From Folioceros fuciformis (Eukaryota; Anthocerotophyta; Anthocerotopsida; Anthocerotales), in the NCBI GenBank assembly GCA_049999805.1, contig JBNGIO010005972.1:1-50215 (forward strand): 50,215 nucleotides of DNA. The letters run 5' to 3'. Below the pieces are notes generated by a model. The model worked only from the letters and a program-made list of their open reading frames with translations, had not been told where the DNA came from and ran no database searches. Made by a program: the position numbers and the translations under genes. Below are positions 10,976-23,400 of the stretch, in pieces; positions within the stretch are counted from its first letter, which is position 1, and every line of letters begins with the position of its first letter.

Positions 10976-12540
10976 CACCCCCTCAACCACGACGTTGGTC
11001 ATACTAAGGGCACAGACAAAAAACGAAGATGGCCAAAGTAGAAAACGAGTTGAGTGTTGGACGATTATGCATGTAGTAAGCTTCATCCGTCCAGCACCCA
11101 GCGCCTCCATCTGCAACCCAAGGCAAGTAGGAAGAATACTCTTCCAGGCCCAATGCCTCCAGGTGGAAAACATGCTTGCTTGTCGGTAAGCTCTTTGTAA
11201 GCACATCAGCGGTGTTCAACTCTGTTGATATACACTCAATCTTGATGACCTTATGCTCCATAGAATGTCGAACAAAATGATGGTGAACTTCTATGTATTT
11301 GGTGCACACGTGAAATTGAGGATTCCCTACCAACACTATGGTTGACATGTTGTCACAGAAGATGGTTGTAGGGATAGCCTGTGGAAAATTCAAACCAGCA
11401 AGGAAAGTCAGCTCCCATTCGGCCTCCTTGGCTGAATCCGTAAGAGCCTTATAGTGCATTGGTGGATGAGAGAGCAATGAATGTCTGCTTCTTCGAACTC
11501 CAATTAACAGTTGTACCAGATAGGAGGAAGCAGTATGCAGAGATGCTCTAACATTGATCTGGGTTAGTCACCCAGTCCGCATAAGCCTACCCCTTCAAGG
11601 TGAGGTCATTGTCTTGCCCTTGAAAGCAGAGTCCAAAAGTAAAAGTTCCTTTTAGATACCTTAAAATCCATTTAACGGTCATCCAGTGTTCTTGGCCAAG
11701 ATTCTCCAGATATTATGAAATTGCACTCACGGAATGCTGGATGTCAGGTTGTGTCCAGCAGCTGATATAGTTGAGGCAGCCCACAACATGCCGATAAGGA
11801 ATCTGGCTCATGGCTTCTCGATCATCATCATCCTGAGGACACTAAAGAGTAGAAAGCTTAACACCAACACATCCATGAGTACTAACTGGCTTAGCATCCT
11901 GAAGATTAAAATGCCAAAGTGTCTCTTCGATGTACTTGGTTTGATGAAGAATCAAAGTACGTGTTTCCCTATCCCTAAGAAGCTGTACACCTAAAACAAA
12001 AGTGAGAGGACCAATATCTTTCATATCATACTATTTATGAAACATGCCCTTAGCCCAATCTAACAGCCCTTGATTATTTGACGCCAAGATGGCATAATCT
12101 ACATAAAGAGCTAAAACAACTAGGTAACTACCCTTGGTGTAGAAATACATATGAGAATCTGCTGGGTTATGCAGGAAACCTATAGAGCGAAGATACTTGT
12201 CTATGCATTTATACCACTCACGGGCACTATGTTTGAGCCCATATCAGGTCTTCTTAAGATTACATGCCCAATCTGGGTGTTCAAGATGCACAAGGCCCTC
12301 AGGCTGATCCATATAAATGTTTTCCTCCAAATCGCCATAGAGGAAAGCTGTGGAGACATCCATATGTTCCAAATCCGAATCCCTAGCTATAGCCCAGGCT
12401 AATATCATCCGGATACATTGAGTCTTCACAACCGGGCTAAAGGTTTCGTTAAAATCAACACCTGCTACTTGAGAAAATCCACGAGCAACAAGGTCATGTT
12501 CGCCTAGCACGGCAAACATGTCAAAGGCATAGGAAAATCA
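10976..12540 (-). mobile_element. Decayed Ty1-copia pol (reverse transcriptase and RNase H)
   Basis: Minus-strand frames in several registers give the order expected for a copia polyprotein. Reverse transcriptase comes first (12519-12244: VARGFSQVAGVDFNETFSPV, then STAFLYGDL and MDQPEG). The rest of RT follows (12024-11842: MKDIGPLTFVLGVQLLRDR). RNase H comes last (11477-11004: AKEAEWELTFLAGL, FCDNMSTI, NTADVLTKSL). Stops and frameshifts break it throughout, and the YVDD loop reads YVDYAIL. Gag, protease, integrase and the 5' LTR are missing. A dead 3' half of an element. Confidence 0.85.
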
Positions 12541-14390
12541 ATGTAGATAACCCAAATGTAAGTTGGATGGCACTAATCTCAACTTGCAATCATCGACTAA
12601 AAAGGCATTAGGTGTTCACTCACCCTTACTTTGAAGCATAAATAGCTTAAGGTTCGAAAGCCAAGTACTAATGTCCAAAGTAATTACTGAGTTGGTGATA
12701 ATCCAAGCCATAGGAATGCCATTCATGTGGTCGTCGAACACTAGACAAGTGAATAATTAAAAGTACAAATTGTGCACGCCAAACATCATGTTAGTTTATT
12801 AACTTACTAACTTAATAAAATAATTGAACTTATGAGCTTAATTTTTTTAAACAAAATTAGCTTAAAATATAAATACCTAAACTAAAGTTTTGTGCTATTA
12901 CCTTCCATTGTTGGTTCAAAATGTGGTGTTCATGGTTATCAAGGACTTATGATTCACTTTAGCATCATTCTACGTTGAAATGGAGTTTGTATGCTAAGAA
13001 TAAAGTTTGGAGACAAACCTTGATCCTTATAGTACAATGGAAAATGCATTTCCAATGGAGGTCTTTCCACAAATGCACACTATCTGCGTCATTACTGTGT
13101 AGCCTCCAAGACCTTGCTTGCAACTCACTTTGAAAATTCCAAATGTCCTTCATAACCAAATAATCGTCCTATTGAAGTTGACATTAGATTAGTTGACATT
13201 AGAAGGATTAGCTTTCCTCTTGGCATAATCTTTAGCCACATGGTCTCCAAGAATATTATGTGGACTTAATTTGCAAAGCAACTTATGCTTTACTCACTCT
13301 CTTTTAGTGTTAGGGAAGGTGCTATTTGAAACTTAGTTAGCCCATCAAAATGTAAGAGCCCCTGACAAAAGTTATTATCACTATTAATATGGAACCAACC
13401 ATGTATATGAATTTGAGCAACAACAGGCCAAGGTACCAACCGACTAATGAAAAAAATAAATTGGCAATTATATTTCACGTTTTCACCAGCATTAACCCAG
13501 GCTTTTCTATTGCTTTTTTCCACTTTAGGTCGTATTGACATGTCTAACAAGAGCTCCTTGCTAGTCAGCCCTTTTGTTCTTAGGTCCATAAGCATACTCA
13601 TATTTTGTATATTCTACAGCGCTAGAGTTTGTGACTTTGTACATCCTTTGCAAGGGAGCTTTCTAATGCTCTCTTCTCACAAGCTTGGTTGGAAAAATGA
13701 AGTTATCCTGCTCTCCTTGCAAGAAATCATCTGTCTTGTTTGCCATAACATATGCCAACTTAATAGAAGACATTTTTTGGCGAATTGTATGAGTACTTAC
13801 AATCCACTATAAAGACTCTTTCCCAAATGCACCAAGTGGAGGATATTGGATGAGAAAGGTGCAACCCTCAAGAGTAGCATCTAGATCCAAGCTGGCCATT
13901 CTTTGCCTATGAGTTGATGCCAGGAATTTTTGGAAATAAATCAAAAGTCAGCATATGGCTACACCTAAAATCACCAAGTCATGACCTGTGAGCTGAGCAA
14001 CAATGGATTCATTAGAACAGAAATTAGAAAAGAGAAAGAGATCATTCATGGCAGCAACAAAGTACCTCAAAAATTAGGAAGGCAATGACATATCGTAGTG
14101 CAGAAGGATGATATAATTGTCTGCTGTGAGGGTTAAGTGTGCACAATGGTTTGATAGGAGGGCTCAATCTGCACAATGGTCAACTACAATCAGTGAACTA
14201 GCACCTTGGTTTGTTGCAATGCTTATAATCATACTTTGGCACAAGCATGGCAGCAACTAAAGCCAACCACAATGAACTCAGATGCACATTCCAAACCCAA
14301 GCATCCATACACTCTTACCAGTTTTCATGATTGTGGAGGTATAACAATAGCTAGATAGCAGGCATGGCCACTGCTACAAACAGCAGACAC
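12541..14390. other. AT-rich spacer, unrecognised
   Basis: Frames at 13290-13601 (minus) and 13447-13812 (plus) overlap and neither has a recognisable domain. No terminal repeats were seen. Transposon debris is likely from context only. Confidence 0.3.
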
Positions 14391-14394
14391 TTGT

Positions 14395-14705
14395 AAATTA
14401 TTACTGTCCAGCCCCAGCGCCTGCAAATTAGATCCCAACTCTAGCTTCAGTGCCTGCAAATTAGAGTCCAGCTCTAGCCCCAACACCTGCAAATTACAGT
14501 CCAGCTCCACCTCCAGCGCCTGCGGATTATAGTCCAACTCCAGCTTCAGTGCTTGCAAATCACAGTCCAGCTCCAAGCTGCAAAAGTTGAGGTGCTTGCA
14601 AACTATAGTCCAGCTCCAGCTTCGGTGCTTGCAAATCACAGTCTAGCTCCAAGCTGCAAAAGCTGAGGCGCTTGCAAAATGTAGTCTAGCTCCAAGTTTC
14701 GAAGT
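14395..14705. repeat. Diverged ~30-bp tandem repeat
   Basis: About ten imperfect units with the core GTCCAGCTCCAGC, a short variable part and TGCCTGCAAATTA or TGCTTGCAAATCA. The minus-strand frame (14325-14639) reads as repeats of LELDxNLQALxLELD, an effect of the unit length. I see no evidence that this peptide is expressed. Confidence 0.75.
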
Positions 14706-15035
14706 TTTTTGCCTAAATAATGTGGGCGATGAAAGGCTTCAAAGTTTTGGCATGNNNNNNNNNNNNNNNNNNNNNNNNNNNNNNNNNNNNNNNNNNNNNN
14801 NNNNNNNNNNNNNNNNNNNNNNNNNNNNNNNNNNNNNNNNNNNNNNNNNNNNNNTTTGGCATGAGGAACGTGGGCGAGGTAAAAGAACAAGCTTCGAGAC
14901 TTTGGCATTTGGAACGTGGGCGAGGTAAAAGAACAAGATTCGAGACTTTGGCATGAGGAACGTGGGCGAGGTAAAAGAACAAGCTTCGAGACTTTGGCTA
15001 GAGGAACACGGGCGAGGAAAGTATTCGAAACATTG
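14706..15035. repeat. 46-bp minisatellite with 100-N gap
   Basis: Units of the form TTTGGCATGAGGAACGTGGG followed by CGAGGTAAAAGAACAAG and CTTCGAGAC recur three to four times after the gap at 14755-14854 and partly before it. The gap therefore lies inside the array. This array abuts the inner side of inverted-repeat arm B, as the 47-bp array abuts arm A. Confidence 0.85.
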
Positions 15036-15109
15036 GCACCCAGTTTGAGATACGATGTTTAATAAATATATGAGATACAAAATACAGACGCCTGGCCATG
15101 CACAAGGCC

Positions 15110-15315
15110 GGTGACCGGTGGTCTCGCACCGGCGTGCGCGACGGTGAAGAGCACGCCTGGCACGACGGGTGGCCTCATGGTATGCATGGGGCATGGGCAA
15201 GGATGGCATGTGGGTCGCTCACGTGCTTGGAAAGCCGTGCCTTATAAATAACTTTGTCAGGAGGTTTAGCATGAGCCCGCTCTGTGACGTCTGATGGCTG
15301 CCGTGCCCGAAACAC
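15110..15315 (-). repeat. Inverted-repeat arm B of a dispersed element
   Basis: Reverse-complement partner of the segment at 6716-6935. The shared blocks include the GCATACCATGAGGCCACC region and the CACCGTCGCGCACGCCGGTG region. The arm lies about 740 bp upstream of the PPO3 start codon, so the repeat island ends close to the PPO3 promoter. Confidence 0.7.
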
Positions 15316-15627
15316 CCTGCTACCCTTCCGACAACCCGTCGTGATGCGTGTCATCCCACGGCCTCTTGTACCGGCTCGGGCTCGAGCTCGTCCGTGAGTG
15401 ATCTTGCTTCGACCCTTCTTGGGCATGGACATCTGTCCCCGTTGCTGGGCCCACAGTGCAATGTTGGACAGAGCATACATGCACATATGTGCATATGTCT
15501 GCATTTGTTGTAGTGGACACGAGTGTAAGGAAAGCCTGTTCTTGCGGACTCCCGGGATCCTCCACCCTGTCTACACAGCACACGTGTTTCAAAAGTTTGC
15601 CGCAGTGCCGCCTACCATCGAACAAAC

Positions 15628-15630
15628 CTG

Positions 15631-15673
<43 letters not shown>

Positions 15674-15712
15674 CCCTGGCCCTGGCCCTGGCTCTGGCTC
15701 TGGCCCTGGCCC
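15628..15712. repeat. Hexanucleotide (TGGCTC/TGGCCC)n repeat
   Basis: About 14 units of TGGCTC with interspersed TGGCCC, starting about 340 bp and ending about 420 bp before the PPO3 ATG at 16051. One plus frame reads (GS/GP)n and another (LW)n, which creates long artefactual open frames. It lies in the presumed PPO3 promoter and should be length-variable. Confidence 0.9.
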
Positions 15713-16050
15713 ACTAGCCCAGGCTGGGCCCCAGAGTTCGTTCTCGTGTTCAGGGACCCTGGCCAGGACCAGGAAGAAAGACGCGGGCCCATTGGAAGGC
15801 GACTAGAGAGAGATGAAGAATCACGACTGGTAGGCAGCACCAACAGTAAGTTATGCAGCGTGACCCCGAGAGTGACCATGGCGGAGTTTCCCTCCGAGTG
15901 TGGCCACATGGCGCACACAATTGCATAATGTCACACGACTACGCTGGGGCAAGCCCTGTGAGAAAAGCTGTCATTGCACGAGGAGCTAGCTACTTGGCTT
16001 ACACAATCTTCACTGCTCAAGGGAGTGGAAACTGTGAGCGGAAAACAGCC
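15713..16050. other. Presumed PPO3 promoter and leader
   Basis: Sequence between the hexanucleotide repeat and the PPO3 start codon. No clear TATA box or conserved element could be placed. Confidence 0.3.
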
Positions 16051-17490
16051 ATGGTGTGCAGGACCACCCTGCTGCTCCTGCTCTTGGCCATGGCCATCGG
16101 GGCAGCAGCCGCTCCCCTGGAGGCTGACTTCTGGAACTGCAACCCCAACCCGGCCTGGCCCGACAGAAATGGTAATCTACACCCAAATTGCTGCAAGCTG
16201 GAGGCGCTCATGCGCAAGCCCAAGCCGCTGTACAAGACATGGCATCAGTATTTGGAGAAGCACCCACTTCCCAAGCAGCCCAGGGTGCGGCAGGCCGCGC
16301 ATCTGGTGGCCAACAACGACACCTACCTGCGGCAGCTGGACCTAGCGTACCAGCGGCTCAAGGCGCTTCCTGATTCCAACCCCATTTCCGAATTCAACAT
16401 CATGAACCTGCACTGCGTCTACGGCTCGCCTGGAGTGATAAAGCAGGCCAACCTCACCGACCGCCTCTACCTAGTGCACAACAGCTGGACTTTCTTCCCA
16501 TTTCATCGCTGGTACTCACCCTGCTTTGTTTGCAAGCATTGCAATTGAATTTGGCCTTCAAGCTGCTGTGCACGAATTTGAGAACCTCCTGTGTAGGTTT
16601 ACTTTCTTCTTCGAGAGGACCCTCGCCAAGTTGGTGGGAGATGATAACTTTGCTCTGCCCTTCTGGAACTGGGACAATCAGAGTCCCGATTATGAGCATC
16701 TTCCCAACACCATGCCCCTCTTCTTCCGAGATCCCGTCAAGTACCCCGGGCTCTACTCCAAGTATCGGGATGTCCGCCACCAGCCTGGAGCTCCGCCTGC
16801 AGTGGTCAACCTCATTCTGGATGACGTGCGTTCCGCAGGCACTAAAACTGCGGTTACGCCTGAAGAGATGGCTCGACAGCGCGCCATCAACAACGCGCAT
16901 TTGCATAACCTGATTGTGGAAAGGACTGCCACTGGCGAGAGGCACCCCTTCTTGTCCTACCCGATTCACCATGGGGAGGAACTCCCACACCCCGAAGGCT
17001 GGAACGACATTTTCGAGCTGCAGGCGCACATTGCTGTGCATTTCTGGACGGGAGATAGCAGTATGTACTATGCCGACATGGGTGTGATCTACCACGGCCC
17101 CAGGGATCCCCTCTTCTTCGTACATCACGCAAACGTGGATAGAATGTGGAATGTGTGGCTGGTAAGGACCTTCAGTTTTTCTGTTGAACGATTTGCAGCT
17201 CTTTGCCCATACCAGCATAGTTTCTGAATAATTATGTGTCCTATGAGTTGTGTGTGTTGCAGGGACTGGAGGGCAGGAGCAACTACGATGAGCCAGACTT
17301 CCTGGATGCTGCTTTCTTTTTCTACGATGAGGATGGCGAAATTGTTAGAGTAACTGTGGCCGAAGGTCTTCATAATGAATTGCTTGGATACACGTACCAA
17401 GAGGTTGAAAATCCATGGGTCACCTACGATGCCTCGGCTGATCCAGATTTTTCGCTTCACACCACTTCTCTTGGGCATGTCCAAGCTTGA
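16051..17490 (+). CDS. Polyphenol oxidase 3 (secretory, three exons)
   Basis: Third member of the local family: exons 16051-16511, 16597-17161 and 17263-17490, encoding 417 residues. The first 20 residues (VCRTT, then six Leu, then IGAAAAP) form a clear signal peptide. CuA has NLHCVYG, LVHNSW and FPFHRW; CuB has AHIAVHFW and VHHANVDRMW. The disulfide cysteines are kept, and the thioether position is Gly as in the other two. The DWL-type domain (DEPDFLDAAFFFYDEDGE, ending with an NPWVTYD motif) is followed by a short tail ending HVQA. No KFDV domain follows. Introns (85 and 101 nt) occupy the same sites as in PPO1 and PPO2. It is separated from them by about 10 kb of repeats, which suggests a tandem array later split by insertions. 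Confidence 0.9.
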
Positions 17491-19021
17491 TTTGTTAGCC
17501 TTCTTATACCAAGTCCGGCAGTGTATACTTATCCGGATCGTCATGTTTTTCAAACCACAGAACGGACCGAAAAAAAGAGAACTGTAAACCACGTAAGTCC
17601 TCTTCCAAGTACAGAGCTCAGCCTGGTATCTACCATTGTTCTGATTTGGAAGGTTCAAACACCTTGCACTCCAGACGCATCCACACCTTTCGCTCCGATG
17701 ACTGTTGTAGAACACAGTGAAGACACGCTTTGCAGACTATAAGAAATCGAATGAGCTGCGTATTTGGCTTTAGTTGGTGACGATGATGCTACAACCAGGT
17801 CACCCAAGCAGCTGATGCCACCCACGACCCATACACGCTAACTGCCGCCTGCAGTTGAGAAAGAACAGAATAGCATTCGCACTGTGCTCTTCTTTCACCT
17901 TAAGGAATTCGAGTCGAATCACAATTATGGCCTCCAAGATTCGGAGTATGTCTCTTCTCTCTTCCCCTGCCTCCTTCCCTGTCCGGTGCCAAGCTGTTTG
18001 TCGGACTTACTGCTCGGCATATGGAGTCGGACGTGACACAAGTACTCATGCATGCACCTTTGAACCACAAGCCATTATGGTCTTGTTTGTTTTGCATCAT
18101 CCCTGTTACTTTTGGAAGAACTCCATTTGGCTACCATGTAACATTGCATGTACAGTCTACTTTGCAACAACATCAGCTGCTGAAAAGTTCCCGGGTCGTG
18201 GAAATGCTCCAGCCAGAGGGACATCACACCTTTCTGAGGCGGAGTTGGAAGCCATAATTCGAAGCTGGGCCTTGAGCAATTTCAACCTTACCAGGCTGCT
18301 TAGACCAGCAACCTTCACGGCTCCGAGGCCAGTGCCATTTGAGCGCAAAAAACAGACCTCTAAACACAAGAGCGTAAATGCATCTTTGTCTTGATGCATC
18401 AACGTGAGGATGCATTGTTGCCCACCGGCTATCCGTCGCCGAAGTTTAACAAGCCTATACAACATGTGCGACTCGCTGGCCGGGGTCTTCTCTCCCTTCC
18501 CGGGAAAGTGCTTTTTGTCCGCGGTGAGCAACATGACTTGTTTCGTTATCCCACGCAATACGGGCACTTACAAACCAAAAAAAAAGGCCATGGGTGCCAC
18601 TTTTGAAGAGGAACCAACTCGGGCAGTAGAGACGGACGTGGAAAGGTTAGAGAGGCTTGCGCAAGATGAGGATTATCTGAATGCAGCCCGTATATCTGAA
18701 TGCAGTCCGCAACAAACTTCATGCCAAGCGGATTCGATCAACAACCTTTGATCTTCACATCGACAACCTTCACATCCAGCAAGTTACATAACAATAATGC
18801 ACAGATACGTGAGGTAAACGAAGCGTGGATGAAGTCCTTGGTTAGATAGATGCAATCATGGTCGGCATTTTGCCTCTGTTATGTATGATAGATCCAAACA
18901 GGCATCTCAGAAAGAATATGTTTCGATGACAAGATCACAATGCAACAATATCATATTGGGGGTGCTTGGAAGAAACCACTGAACACCCTAAACACCAGCT
19001 GGGAACATCTGGTGCAGAAGC
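17491..19021. other. Region between PPO3 and the copia element
   Basis: Frames 17855-18394 and 18404-18751 (plus) and 18157-18567 (minus) overlap, and none shows a recognisable domain or a convincing splice pair. An exon of an unknown gene cannot be excluded, since this stretch is less AT-rich than the transposon debris around it. Confidence 0.3.
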
Positions 19022-19266
19022 TGAAGGATTGTTAGGGGAACCACATGATGAAGGAGGAGAGGAGAAAGCAAGGTCTCTTACTCTATTGAAAGGGAGCTCA
19101 AGAGGGTATTTATACGCTCTAGAAGAGCTCCAAGGAAGCTTCACAAGAAGTTCACAGGAAGCTGCGCAAGAAGCTTCCTAAAGATTAGCTTAAACTAATC
19201 TAAACAAATTATACTTAATTAGACACTTATCTTAGACTAAACACATTGGGCTTTAATAACCCTACA
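19022..19266 (-). repeat. Copia 3' LTR
   Basis: Starts on the minus strand at 19266 with TGTAGGGTTATTAAAGCCC and ends near 19022 with ATCCTTCA. It contains a TATAAAT-like motif (about 19109-19115 region, minus strand). It pairs with the LTR at 23401-23660. Confidence 0.9.
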
Positions 19267-19278
19267 ACCTCCCACTTA
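19267..19278 (-). other. Polypurine tract of the copia element
   Basis: On the minus strand AAGTGGGAGGT lies immediately before the TGTAGG start of the 3' LTR, the expected place for plus-strand priming. Confidence 0.7.
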
Positions 19279-19313
19279 AAGGGTAATTTACCTTCATAGG
19301 AGAGTGGTCTACC

Positions 19314-22050
19314 TCATGCCCATGAGTGTCTGAGCTTGTGCGAATTGCTCCGTAGAGAGCCCCTTCGTAAGAATATTTGCAGGGTTCTAACTGGTGTGAA
19401 CTTTAACAAGTTGTACCTCTTCTCTTCCAACACCTCTCGAATGAAGTAATACTTCACTTCCACATGTTTGGTCTTCGCATGAAACACTGGATTCTTCGCT
19501 AATTGGATAGAACTCTGGCTATCACAATGCAACACTGGCAGCTCAACCTTGATCCTTAAATTTCCCACTAAACGAGCAAGCCGCATGGCTTCCTTGCAAG
19601 CCTCAGTCGCTGCAACATACTCGGCCTCCGTGGTAGATAGTGTTATGCACGATTGCAAACGAGATCGCCATGAGACTGCCCCTTCAGTGCACATGCAGAC
19701 ATAACCTGGTGTGGACCTCCTTTTGTCCATGTCCCCTACATAATCAGCATTTGTATATCCAAGGACAGATGCATCTTCACTACCAACATATGCACAAAGC
19801 TTTTGTACCATTTAAATACCTCATATCTCTTTTTACTGCCTCCCAATACTTCTTGCCAGGGTTTGACATAAACCTGCTAACCACTCCCACTGCAAAAGCA
19901 ATGTCAGGATGTGCAGCAATCATTGCATACATCAAACTCCCTATAGTTGATGAGTATGGAACCTTCTCCATTTCAGCTTTGTCCTCCAAAGAGCTTGGGC
20001 AATCCTTGCTTGAAAGTTTCACATATGGAGGCAACGGAGTATGCAATACCTTCCTCTTCTCCATGTTGAAACGTTGAAGCACCATGTTAACGTATTTAGT
20101 CTGAGACAAGTAAAGCAAATGCTTATGTCTGTCTCGACGAATACGCATACCAAGAATATGGCTGGCCTCTCCCAAGTCTGTCATGTCAAAGTGAGTGTTC
20201 AACTTTGACTTCAATGCTCAAATCTCATCACTATTATTCCCAGCAATTAACATATCATCCACATAGAGGACCAAAATGAGCAAGCTTCCATCCTTAGCTT
20301 GCTTCGTATAGAGGCAATGATCCTCATCGCTACGTTTGTAGCCTTGAGAAAACATAAATGAGTGGAACTTGTAATACCACTCTCTGGGTGCCTGTTTCAA
20401 ACCATAAAAGGCTCTTCTTTAACCTGCACACTAGATTCTCTCTACCCTTCTAAATGAAACCCTCTAGTTGCTGCATGTATACCTCTTCTTGGAGATTACC
20501 ATTCAGAAATGTTGACTTCACATCCATCTGGACAAGTTCCATGTCATTCCTCGCAACCAGAGCAAGAACACATCCGCAAAGTGGTCATTTTAACAATTGG
20601 TGAGAACATCTCATCAAAGTCAATACCTTGCTGTTGCTTAAACCCCTTAGCAACCAATCATGCCTTGTACTTGGGTTTGCTATTATGAAATATGACCTTC
20701 ATCTTATACACCCATTTGCATGGCAATGCCTTCTTATCCCTAGGCAATCGAACCAACTCCCAAGTTTGGTTTTTATGGAGCGAATCCATCTTCGACTGCA
20801 TCGCCTTCTCCCACTTGCCCTTGTCAGTCACTGACATGGCCTCTTTATAACAAGAGGGCTCCCCACAATCCGTCAGCATCACATAATCAAGAGATGCAAC
20901 ATACCTGTCAGGACGACATGAAATCCTTCTTGACCTACAAAGCATAGGCGCCTCGACCGGAGCTGGTCTCTTCTTCTACAAATGGAGGAACGGGTTCCTG
21001 TACATCACAACGTTCAACCTGCCTGTGACGGTCAAGTCCATCTCCTTGGAAGACCACCCGTCACACTTCCACAATTGGAATAGGCTTCTTGTGCATTTTA
21101 TTCTCATTGAAGAACACTTCATTGCTGCAAACAACCTTCTTGGCTTCTGGATCCCATAAACGGTATCCCATCTCAACAGAGTCACCATAGCCAAGAAAAA
21201 TACATTTTTTTGGACTTGGGTGTCAACTTGTCTTTTGGAACATAATAGTATGCCTCACAACCAAACACTCGTAGATGCTTGTAAGACAGCTTCTTTCCAG
21301 ACCACAGCTTCTCGGGAACCTGTTCATCCACAGCCTTATTAGGAGATCTGTTAATAGGATGCATCGCAGTAGACACTACTTCTGCCCAAATGCGTTAGGC
21401 AATCCAGAGTTTGACAACAAACTACGCATCCTCTCCTAGATGGTCCTGTTCATCCGTTCAGCCACACCATTCTTGGGAGGAGTATACAAGGCAGTCAATT
21501 CTCTCTTGATTCCCTTGGAATAACAGAATGACTGAAAAGCCTTCGAAACATACTCTCTACCATTGTCTGTCCTTAGACACTTTAGTTGGAGGCTAGACTA
21601 ATTCCCCACAAGGATGACAAATTTCTGAAACACTGTCGGAACATCGTCCTTTTTCCTCAAAGGATAAACCCACACCTTGCATAAGAAATCATCTATGAAA
21701 GTGACAAAATAGGATGCACCGCCTAATGATGCAATGAGCATAGGTCCACAAATGTCACTATGAACCATTTCAAGAGGTTTACTTTTATGTTTACATCTTG
21801 CTCCATGTGGTGATTTTGTCTATTTCCCATACAAACAGTGCTCATACGCGGAGAAATCGGAGAAGTAAAAAGTAGGGACGTAACCAAAACGAGATAACAT
21901 CTTCATTCCTTTTTGAGGCATATGTCCTGACCAACAATGCCACAAGAAAACATTTGGCTGTTCTGTTACACAAATCACATGATCCTTGACAGTGGTCACT
22001 TGAAGTGAGTACAAAGTGCCACACTTCGATTTATGAGCTAACACAAGAGA
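19314..22050 (-). pseudogene. Copia pol remnant (integrase, reverse transcriptase, RNase H)
   Basis: From 5' to 3' on the minus strand: GAG-pre-integrase region (22044-21820, WHCWSGHMPQKGMKML), late integrase (21376-21182, KLSYKHLRVFGCEAYYYVPK), RT start (20945-20658, NQTWELVRLPRDKK and CKWVYKMK), and RT core with the catalytic YVDDML (20400-20218). RT end follows (20214-19780), then RNase H (19811-19314, TNADYVGDMDKRRSTPGYV and STTEAEYVAATEACKEAMRL). In-frame stops and register shifts separate the pieces, so no polyprotein can be made. Confidence 0.9.
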
Positions 22051-22328
22051 ACCTTTGGAGATCTTCCAAGAATGATCCCCAAACCAACAGTGGTAGCCTG
22101 TGTCATCTAACTACCTTGCGCTAATCATGCTTTTTGTTAACTTTGGAACATGCCTAATATCCTTCAGTATGGATGAAGATCCATTGTCAAACTTCAACTG
22201 CACATCACCAATGCCTGCAATCTCGCATGCGTACAACAGAATTCACCTCGTCACCCGACCCGAAACAAAAAGAGTATCATGGCCGGAGACAATGATAACA
22301 TTCAACATTGTTACAACTATGAGATTTG

Positions 22329-22990
22329 CTATGGGAAAAGGCTTCGCTCCTTTTGCTTCCCCTTTGAAGTGGACCTTCTTCTCACCATGAGGGCATTGGA
22401 ACCTTTTGAAGGTTCCATATTCTTCCTGTTCACCTTTTTTGCTAACAGGCTACCTTCTACATTTACAATGGTGAGACCACTGGCAGGAGCAGAATTACTC
22501 AGAGCTATACGAAAGGTGTCCCAACTCTCTGGTAATGTGACCAACAGAAGTATAGCTCTGAGTAATCTAGGAACGAGATACCTTGAGATGAGAGCTGGTT
22601 GAAAATGGTATTGAACTCATTCAGATGATCGGACATCTTCGTCCCTTCCTTCATCTTTAAGTCCACTAATTGTTTCAACTAGTACACATGAGAAGCCGCA
22701 CTTTGCTTCTCATACAGGTCACACAACTTCTACCACAACTCATAACTTGTGGTCTTGAACTTTTACATTGAAGTAGACTGACTTCGACAATGTTACCATG
22801 ATGGTAGATCTAGCAAGCTCATCTAGATCCTACTACTCATACTGAGTCATGCTAACAGGTTTCACACCTAACAACTTTATGGGCTTGATCTGCTTTTACA
22901 CTTGTTCTTTCCAGAACGGGAAGTTAGTTCCATCTAACTTCTCAATATTGAACATAATGTTTTCTGAGGATGTTATCCTTTAAAATCGAT
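22329..22990 (-). pseudogene. Copia gag remnant
   Basis: Minus-strand translation from about 22980 starts like a copia gag (NIMFNIEKLDGTNFPFWKEQ), then is broken by several stops. An intact stretch (22544-22329) has LPESWDTFRIALSNS and a basic Lys/Asn-rich tail. No CCHC knuckle was seen. Confidence 0.75.
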
Positions 22991-23386
22991 GCAAATGAAA
23001 CAAAGGCTAGTTAGAAACGGTCTAAATGTAATGTAGATTCTGAAAGTTACCCTTATGGTAATCACGCCTTGTTCTAGATCGGCTAACACAACTTGTAGAC
23101 CTCAAACCATCGTACGAGTCTGTGCACAATCTCGACGATCAGCACCACCGTTCTTGCCATGACCAAACGCACTATTTTTGCTGCTTTGCAGCGTTCGGAA
23201 CCCCATGACAGCCTTCCTCCTTCGCAGCATCAGCTGCCCTCTGACGCCGGTCACCTTGGACCTGACTCGGTTTGACGCCTCGCAGTCTGCACCGCGGCGA
23301 CCTAATGTCCTAATCACTGCGATCCACACACAAGGGTTCAAACGGCCTAGCACCTATAGCCATCACCCTCTTGCTCCACAACCTTT

Positions 23387-23398
23387 GCTCTGATACCA
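23387..23398 (-). other. Primer binding site for initiator tRNA-Met
   Basis: On the minus strand TGGTATCAGAGC lies two bases after the 5' LTR end. This 12-mer is complementary to the 3' end of plant initiator tRNA-Met and is the classic copia PBS. Confidence 0.9.
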
Positions 23399-23400
23399 GC

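Noticed and set aside
14325-14639. Leucine/glutamate-repeat protein on the minus strand
   Set aside because: The ~30-bp DNA tandem repeat keeps the frame open mechanically; the array has no gene context.
15398-15928. Plus-strand frame with (LW)n and another with (GS)n
   Set aside because: Produced by the hexanucleotide repeat; no domain, no splice or start context.
16454-17218. 254-codon minus-strand frame over PPO3
   Set aside because: Antisense shadow of PPO3 exon 2 and its introns.
1503-17490. Bacterial or fungal origin of the PPO genes
   Set aside because: The plant-type CuA/CuB spacing, DWL domain, disulfide cysteine set and spliceosomal introns point to plant PPOs.
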